A DNA stretch of 35,367 nt, from assembly GCF_004295795.1 (NCBI RefSeq), contig NZ_SEBR01000032.1:1-35367 (forward strand), given 5' to 3'. The notes below the pieces were generated by a model that was given only the letters and a program-made list of their open reading frames with translations, did no database searches and was not told where the DNA came from. Position numbers and translations under genes: made by a program. Below are positions 31,607-35,367 of the stretch, one piece after another. Every line of letters begins with the position of its first letter. The first letter of the stretch is position 1. The DNA is from Flavobacterium sp. (lineage in GTDB: Bacteria; Bacteroidota; Bacteroidia; Flavobacteriales; Flavobacteriaceae).

Positions 31607-32731
31607 TCAAAGGTCGATGCGCAATCCCAGGGAAAGGACGTTTTCTTTTTGCGGTCCGTTCTTGAATAAAGGATTCAGGTCGTAGTTCACGTAGAGCGCG
31701 GTCGGGCCGAATCCGACGTAGGCGCCCACGCCGTAGATGAAGTTGCTGGCGTTGAACGAGCGGCGTTCGCGGTCTTCGATCTTGCGTCCGTTTTCTTTGT
31801 ATCGCAGCGTTTGGTTTTGCCAAAGGTTCATGCCCGCATAGCCGCCAATCCCGAATTTCCAATTGTCGATCGTGCTGTAGCGCATCTTGTCGTAGAACTC
31901 GAGTTTTTTGGAATTCCCGAATTCGAGATAGGCCGGAAAGACGAGATTCGTGACGCGCAATTTCTGGTATTTGAGGTTTTCGTCGAAATCAGTGTAGTTG
32001 GTGTGGTCGCCGTCGACGGTAAAAATACGGTTTCCGGTGAGCTCGAAAGAGTGGATCTGAAGCGACGTTCCGTAGGCGAGACGCCAATAGTTCGAGTCTT
32101 TCAGCAAGCGGGTACGGAACGTGAATCCGAGTTCGGCGAATCCGCTTTTCCAGATCTTATATGGCGATTCTTTCAGGGAACGTTCGCTCGAAAGCGCGTT
32201 CGAGATTCCGCCGGCGACAACAATGTCTGTGTAAGTGCGCTTGTCGTACTGGACTTTTTTGGTCTTGCTCTCATATCCGAGACCCAAAAGGAAACTGCCG
32301 TTGTCGTCATACGAATTGCCCAAACCGAGCTCAAGCGTCGATCCCTGGTCGTATTGGAACGTCCAATTGCTGTTGGTGCGCTCGGCCAATTGGCGTTGGT
32401 TTTCGATGATCGCCAATTTGTTGTCGATGTTCAGCGCGGCTTCTTTCGCGGCGTCTTCCTTGAGTTTTTGGGCTTCTTCGGGCGTGATTTCCTTTTTCTC
32501 AAGACGCGTGTTGATGTAGGCCAGCGTTTGTTTAAGCTTGAACTTTTCTTGTTTTTCGACGCGGACTTTTTCTTCCTCGAGGTCTTTGAGTAAATACTTG
32601 CTGCGATTCTGGACGTTTTTTTGCGCGACCGAATCGAGAACGGGATCGGCCGAATGCTGCGGAATGTTCTGTGCCTTCACACAAGGCATGGCAAGGGCTG
32701 TCGCCAAAACGGCGAAAATGATTTTTCTCAT
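31607..32731 (-). CDS. exported coiled-coil/outer-membrane beta-barrel protein
   Basis: The 374-residue protein has a Sec signal peptide (cleavage after VKA, about residue 20). Residues about 35-115 are rich in Glu/Lys/Gln with heptad spacing (LLKDLEEEKVRVEKQEKFKLK) and predict a periplasmic coiled coil. From about 125 to the end the sequence alternates strands with aromatic girdles, as in an outer-membrane barrel, and ends in LSLGLRIDL, a typical barrel C terminus. I do not recognise a named family. It is the third gene in a minus-strand operon with an ECF sigma factor and a membrane protein, so it is probably a target or partner of that signalling system. Confidence 0.78.
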   Translation of the reverse strand: MRKIIFAVLATALAMPCVKAQNIPQHSADPVLDSVAQKNVQNRSKYLLKDLEEEKVRVEKQEKFKLKQTLAYINTRLEKKEITPEEAQKLKEDAAKEAALNIDNKLAIIENQRQLAERTNSNWTFQYDQGSTLELGLGNSYDDNGSFLLGLGYESKTKKVQYDKRTYTDIVVAGGISNALSSERSLKESPYKIWKSGFAELGFTFRTRLLKDSNYWRLAYGTSLQIHSFELTGNRIFTVDGDHTNYTDFDENLKYQKLRVTNLVFPAYLEFGNSKKLEFYDKMRYSTIDNWKFGIGGYAGMNLWQNQTLRYKENGRKIEDRERRSFNASNFIYGVGAYVGFGPTALYVNYDLNPLFKNGPQKENVLSLGLRIDL

Positions 32732-32761
32732 GATGATAGAAACTTTAGTGTTTGATTATGG

Positions 32762-33433
32762 TCAGTGGTTTCCGAAAGCTACCCGGATCCTTTTTTGCTT
32801 GAAGAGATTCTCGAAAATCCCGCTGCGGAAGCTTTCGTCGAGTTCCGATTCGCTGTCTTTGAGTAGCGCATTCGCATCTGTTTGTTGGGGCAATCCTCGT
32901 CCGGCGGCGATTTCCTTTCTCGCTTTTTCTATCAAAAGGTCGACGTCGTCTGTGGTCGGTTGTCTTCCGGATGCGGCCATTTGTTCGAGCGCGATGAGAA
33001 TCTGATCGGCTTTTTGTTGCTGAACCGACTTCGCGACAGGCGCGATCGGTTGGTCGATTGCTGTTTCGGGCTGTCGGATTTGGACGATTTCCTCGTTGAT
33101 GAATGGCGTCGGGTTGACGAATTTTACCTCGTGATTTCCTACCTTATATATAGGTGCGACTTTCTGGACGTTTTGTTTCGGCTTGACCGATGGAAGCACA
33201 GCTGTTTCACTCGTTGCGATAGGTGTGGACTGGATCGGCTTTTCGCCTCTGAAATCCATGAAAGAAATCCCGATTCCCAAAATCACTGCGGCCGCAATCC
33301 AATATATGATAGGTGTGCGTTTCTTTGCGACTTTGCCGCGTTGCAGATTCACGCGTTCCCAGGCATTCCCGGACGGTTCGATCGTGCGCCCATTGAACTT
33401 GCGTCCCAACTCTTTCTCAAAATCCTTTTCCAT
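32762..33433 (-). CDS. single-pass membrane protein, presumed anti-sigma factor
   Basis: The 223-residue protein has a cytosolic N-terminal part (1-41, with GRTIEPSGNAWERV), one transmembrane helix at about 42-61 (IIYWIAAAVILGIGISFM) and a periplasmic tail. This topology and its position just after an ECF sigma gene, with a 17-base overlap, make an anti-sigma factor likely. It has no recognisable zinc-binding HxxxCxxC motif and is not of the FecR type seen with TonB systems. The C-terminal part (QQKADQILIALEQMAASG... and EKARKEIAAGRG) is helical. The role is inferred from context. Confidence 0.75.
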   Translation of the reverse strand: MEKDFEKELGRKFNGRTIEPSGNAWERVNLQRGKVAKKRTPIIYWIAAAVILGIGISFMDFRGEKPIQSTPIATSETAVLPSVKPKQNVQKVAPIYKVGNHEVKFVNPTPFINEEIVQIRQPETAIDQPIAPVAKSVQQQKADQILIALEQMAASGRQPTTDDVDLLIEKARKEIAAGRGLPQQTDANALLKDSESELDESFRSGIFENLFKQKRIRVAFGNH

Positions 33434-33980
33434 GCGCTTTTTCGTTTTGTTCGTTCAATTGGTGTTGCAGCAGTTTTCTGGCCTTGAACAATTGTGTCTT
33501 CGATGTGCTTTCTGATACCGACAGCATTTCGGCGATTTCCTTGTGGGAATATCCTTCGATGGCGAACATGACCAAAACGGTTCGATAGCCGTCTGGCAGC
33601 GCGTCGATCAGAAGCTGGAGTGCGTCCGTGTCGAATTCGTCGGCTTCAGCTTCGATGCTGAAATGTTCCGCTTCTATTACTTCGGAAAACTGCATCTGCT
33701 TTCGGCTTCTCAAAAAATCGACGGCTTCCCGAACCATGATGCGTCTTATCCAACCTTCGAAACTTCCCTCGAAGCGAAACTTGGCGAGGTTGTCGAATAC
33801 TTTGGCGAAAGCGGTGATCATGACATCTTCGGCATAATGCAGATCGGAAATATAGTTGCGGCACACGCTTAGCATTCGGGGCGCGTGTTTCCTGAACAGC
33901 TTTTCCTCGGCCTTGGTGTCGCGTTTGAGCGCTTTCCTGATTAGCGTCTCTTCCGATTCGTATAGCGTAATTATCTTCAA
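33417..33980 (-). CDS. ECF-type RNA polymerase sigma factor, TTG start
   Basis: The protein directs RNA polymerase to a small set of promoters. From TTG 33980 it has 187 residues. Region 2 spans about FRKHAPRMLSVCRNYI and HYAEDVMITAFAKVFDNL; region 4 is LPDGYRTVLVMFAIEGYSHKEIAEML and SESTSKTQLFKARKLL. The in-frame ATG at 34016 lies inside a perfect -7 element (34014-34021) and its 12 extra residues look unlike the family, so translation should start at the TTG (MKIITLYESEET). The stop overlaps the start of the presumed anti-sigma gene by 17 bases, implying translational coupling. Target promoters and signal are unknown. Confidence 0.9.
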   Translation of the reverse strand: MKIITLYESEETLIRKALKRDTKAEEKLFRKHAPRMLSVCRNYISDLHYAEDVMITAFAKVFDNLAKFRFEGSFEGWIRRIMVREAVDFLRSRKQMQFSEVIEAEHFSIEAEADEFDTDALQLLIDALPDGYRTVLVMFAIEGYSHKEIAEMLSVSESTSKTQLFKARKLLQHQLNEQNEKAHGKGF

Positions 33981-34013
33981 GTGTCTCGTGTTTCTATTGC
34001 ATAGACGGAAATG

Positions 34014-34021
34014 CAAATGTA
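34014..34021 (-). promoter_or_regulatory. -7 promoter element of the sigma-factor operon
   Basis: TACATTTG on the minus strand matches consensus exactly and is 33 bases upstream of the TTG start. No -33 TTG is present. Confidence 0.6.
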
Positions 34022-34138
34022 GAAGTTGCCTGGCACTTTGATTTTTTTTTGTTTGGGCGTGCCGGCGGCGAGGTTTTTAAGCAGCGATAGTGTCGGCAGT
34101 AGCAATCGTCTTTGTGAGCACATTCTTTGGAAGCCGCC

Positions 34139-34217
34139 GTCGGGCTATCCGCTGTATCTTTTGGGTCCGCTGCTGTCGCGCGAACCCAAAAGGATGCCGC
34201 TGCTATCCCTCACGCAA
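34139..34217 (+). repeat. short hairpin repeat related to the dispersed elements
   Basis: GTCGGGCTATCCGCT resembles the left end of the 140-bp elements, while TATCCCTCACGC at the right resembles the reversed GCGTTAGGG end of the second family. ATCTTTTGGGT (34156-34166) pairs with ACCCAAAAGGAT (34184-34195) with one bulge. It appears to be a shorter hybrid member. Confidence 0.55.
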
Positions 34218-34240
34218 AATCCTAAAGCCGAAAATTGCGG

Positions 34241-34248
34241 TAACTTAG
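34241..34248 (+). promoter_or_regulatory. -7-like element abutting the 2H phosphoesterase gene
   Basis: TAACTTAG, one mismatch from TAnnTTTG, lies four bases before ATG 34253, the same spacing as at dnaB and the Crp-type gene. Confidence 0.35.
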
Positions 34249-34252
34249 CCAT

Positions 34253-34822
34253 ATGGAACAATACTCTTTCGCCATTTGTCCGCCTCCTTATATAGTAGGA
34301 GAGGTGCGCGACATGAAACAGAAACTGAAATCTGCTTTGGGCACGCGATTCGGCAGTGTGAATTCGGAGGCGCACATTACCTTCAATGTTTTCCGGTGCG
34401 AGGATGCCGAACTCGAATCCAGGATTAAGGTGGTTCAGGAATTCTGTACTCTTGCTTTCGCAAAGGAAATCCGGTTTGATGCTTTCGGGCATTACTCCAA
34501 TGGCGCTTTCTTCCTTTCTCCAGATTCGGAGTCGTATACCTATATAAAGTATATGATGATTTTGTTTCATAAGTTGCATTCGGACTTTAATTCGAAGATG
34601 TCCGATGACCCGCACATGTCCATTGGTCGCCAATTGACCACCTCTCAGCTTGAAATTGCATACGAGGCTTTCGCTACGGAACGCCCGAGCCTATCTTTTT
34701 CATTTGACCGACTGGGTTTGCGAAGGTTCAATCGCTCGCGAATGCAGTACGACGTGGTTGAATCATTCCCTTTTTTGGGTTTCGAAATGTTTATACCAAC
34801 GCAAGGAAACCTCGGTTTTTGA
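34253..34822 (+). CDS. 2H phosphoesterase (LigT/2'-5' RNA ligase superfamily)
   Basis: This 189-residue protein has the two catalytic His motifs of the 2H superfamily: HITF with the His at 41 and HMSIGR with the His at 121, 80 residues apart as in LigT-like proteins. Members hydrolyse 2',3'-cyclic phosphates or 2'-5' bonds in RNA or nucleotides, or ligate RNA halves. The substrate is not known. No signal peptide is present. It lies between the sigma operon and the rrn operon, on the same strand as the rRNA. The terminal residues are not needed for the fold. Confidence 0.82.
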   Translation: MEQYSFAICPPPYIVGEVRDMKQKLKSALGTRFGSVNSEAHITFNVFRCEDAELESRIKVVQEFCTLAFAKEIRFDAFGHYSNGAFFLSPDSESYTYIKYMMILFHKLHSDFNSKMSDDPHMSIGRQLTTSQLEIAYEAFATERPSLSFSFDRLGLRRFNRSRMQYDVVESFPFLGFEMFIPTQGNLGF

Positions 34823-34925
34823 GGAAAAACTAGCCAAAGTCGCGATTGATTTGAAATTTTTCAAATGCTAATCCTTTCAGATTGCATCAGTTGCGAAAAA
34901 CATCAAAAAAATGTGTGTTTACGAT
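34823..34925 (+). other. gap between 2H gene and rrn promoters
   Basis: I see no gene and no clear terminator in this stretch; the sequence is AT-rich, as is usual upstream of rrn promoters. Confidence 0.5.
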
Positions 34926-34957
34926 TTGGTAATATCGAAAAAGAGGTTCTATATTTG
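34926..34957 (+). promoter_or_regulatory. rrn promoter P1
   Basis: TTG (34926-34928), a 21-base spacer and TATATTTG (34950-34957) form a complete Bacteroidota promoter, the farthest of three before the 16S gene. Confidence 0.75.
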
Positions 34958-35021
34958 CAGCCCGCAAGGGAATAAAGGTTCATTGAAAAACAGATTGTTG
35001 ATAACTCGAAGCAAATAAGTT

Positions 35022-35052
35022 TTGCTCGAAATGAAAAGAGTTTATATCTTTG
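35022..35052 (+). promoter_or_regulatory. rrn promoter P2
   Basis: TTG (35022-35024), a 20-base spacer and TATCTTTG (35045-35052) make a second complete promoter, about 95 bases after P1. Confidence 0.75.
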
Positions 35053-35084
35053 CCATCCGTCTTTTTAGAAAGACAGGCAAAAAA

Positions 35085-35095
35085 CGCTCTTTGTA
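35085..35095 (+). promoter_or_regulatory. boxA-like antitermination site
   Basis: CGCTCTTTGTA resembles the rrn boxA core TGCTCTTTA that binds the Nus antitermination complex. It lies between P2 and P3, so it would be present only in P1 and P2 transcripts. A second, weaker candidate is GTTCATAGACATATTGG near 35212-35228. Confidence 0.4.
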
Positions 35096-35145
35096 ATTGA
35101 GAATCAAGCTAAAAGAAATTTTTTTAGAAAAACTTCAAAAAAAGC

Positions 35146-35175
35146 TTGTGAGTTTGAAAACAAGTTGTACTTTTG
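35146..35175 (+). promoter_or_regulatory. rrn promoter P3
   Basis: TTG (35146-35148), a 19-base spacer and TACTTTTG (35168-35175) form the third promoter, leaving a leader of about 160 bases before the mature 16S rRNA. Confidence 0.8.
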
Positions 35176-35337
35176 CACCCGCTTTGAGACACAAGCGAAA
35201 CACGATTGAAAGTTCATAGACATATTGGATTGACAGCACTTCAGAGAAATCTGGAGTAAGCAGAGAGTAAGGAGACTTAAATGTTTCCAAGAAGATTTAT
35301 TTTGAGTAGGCTTCGGAGTCGTACGTTATTAAAATAT

Positions 35338-35367
35338 ACGATGAAGAGTTTGATCCTGGCTCAGGAT
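35338..35367 (+). rRNA. rrs: 16S ribosomal RNA, 5' end only
   Basis: AGAGTTTGATCCTGGCTCAG at 35345-35364 is the universal bacterial 16S 5' sequence. By alignment with E. coli, where this block starts at position 8, the mature end is near 35338. The gene runs off the right edge. Confidence 0.95.

Noticed and set aside
31811..32593. Plus-strand frame opposite the OMP gene, rich in Phe and Val
   Set aside because: The real gene has a signal peptide, coiled coil and barrel pattern in the other strand; this frame has none.

Overview
This window reads as chromosomal DNA from a member of the Flavobacteriaceae (Bacteroidota), probably Flavobacterium or a close relative. The evidence is protein content typical of that group (AccA, DnaB, a thrS-infC-rpmI-rplT operon, a DUF4394 lipoprotein, a periplasmic protein usually labelled 'asparagine synthetase B'), the near absence of Shine-Dalgarno sequences, and many promoters of the Bacteroidota type with a -7 element TAnnTTTG. 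The species cannot be fixed from the sequence.

Layout. 1-5165: a noncoding start, then accA (fatty-acid synthesis) and dnaB (replicative helicase), a small lipoprotein and the exported 'AsnB-like' protein. 5574-8099: a small membrane protein and a convergent S9 dipeptidyl peptidase. 8444-13173: a cyanophycin (Asp-Arg storage polymer) cluster, with cphA divergent from cphB-iaaA, so synthesis, depolymerisation and dipeptide cleavage sit together. 13586-19885: a pyruvate oxidase/dehydrogenase of the PoxB type, three short-chain dehydrogenases (two of them tandem paralogues) and two AraC-type regulators. 19953-23020: a broken AhpD-like gene, a Crp/Fnr-type regulator, a medium-chain quinone reductase divergent from an HxlR regulator with a shared operator-like dyad, and a nucleosidase. 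23090-26607: a duplicated-domain DUF4394 lipoprotein and a GNAT-nitrilase fusion. 27539-31051: the thrS-infC-rpmI-rplT translation operon on the minus strand. 31607-33980: an ECF sigma factor, a membrane-anchored presumed anti-sigma factor and an outer-membrane barrel protein in one operon. 34253-34822: a 2H phosphoesterase (LigT-like). 34926-35367: three tandem promoters and the first bases of a 16S rRNA gene, so an rrn operon begins at the right edge.

The most unusual content is between the genes. A dispersed element of about 140 bp occurs five times (258-397, 5217-5351, 18291-18430, 19344-19483, 28301-28438). Its two ends and its apical loop are conserved, but its stems differ in sequence between copies while staying self-complementary in most of them. 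One copy lies inside the translation operon between infC and rpmI. A second element family (24946-25066, 27159-27283, perhaps 31439-31590), AT-rich repeats that supply stop codons, and several other small repeat families fill most of the remaining intergenic space. Other points worth attention are a forced non-AUG start for infC, a recurring TAnnTTTG-N3/4-ATG arrangement that predicts leaderless mRNAs, and two well-formed operator-like palindrome clusters in front of regulators.
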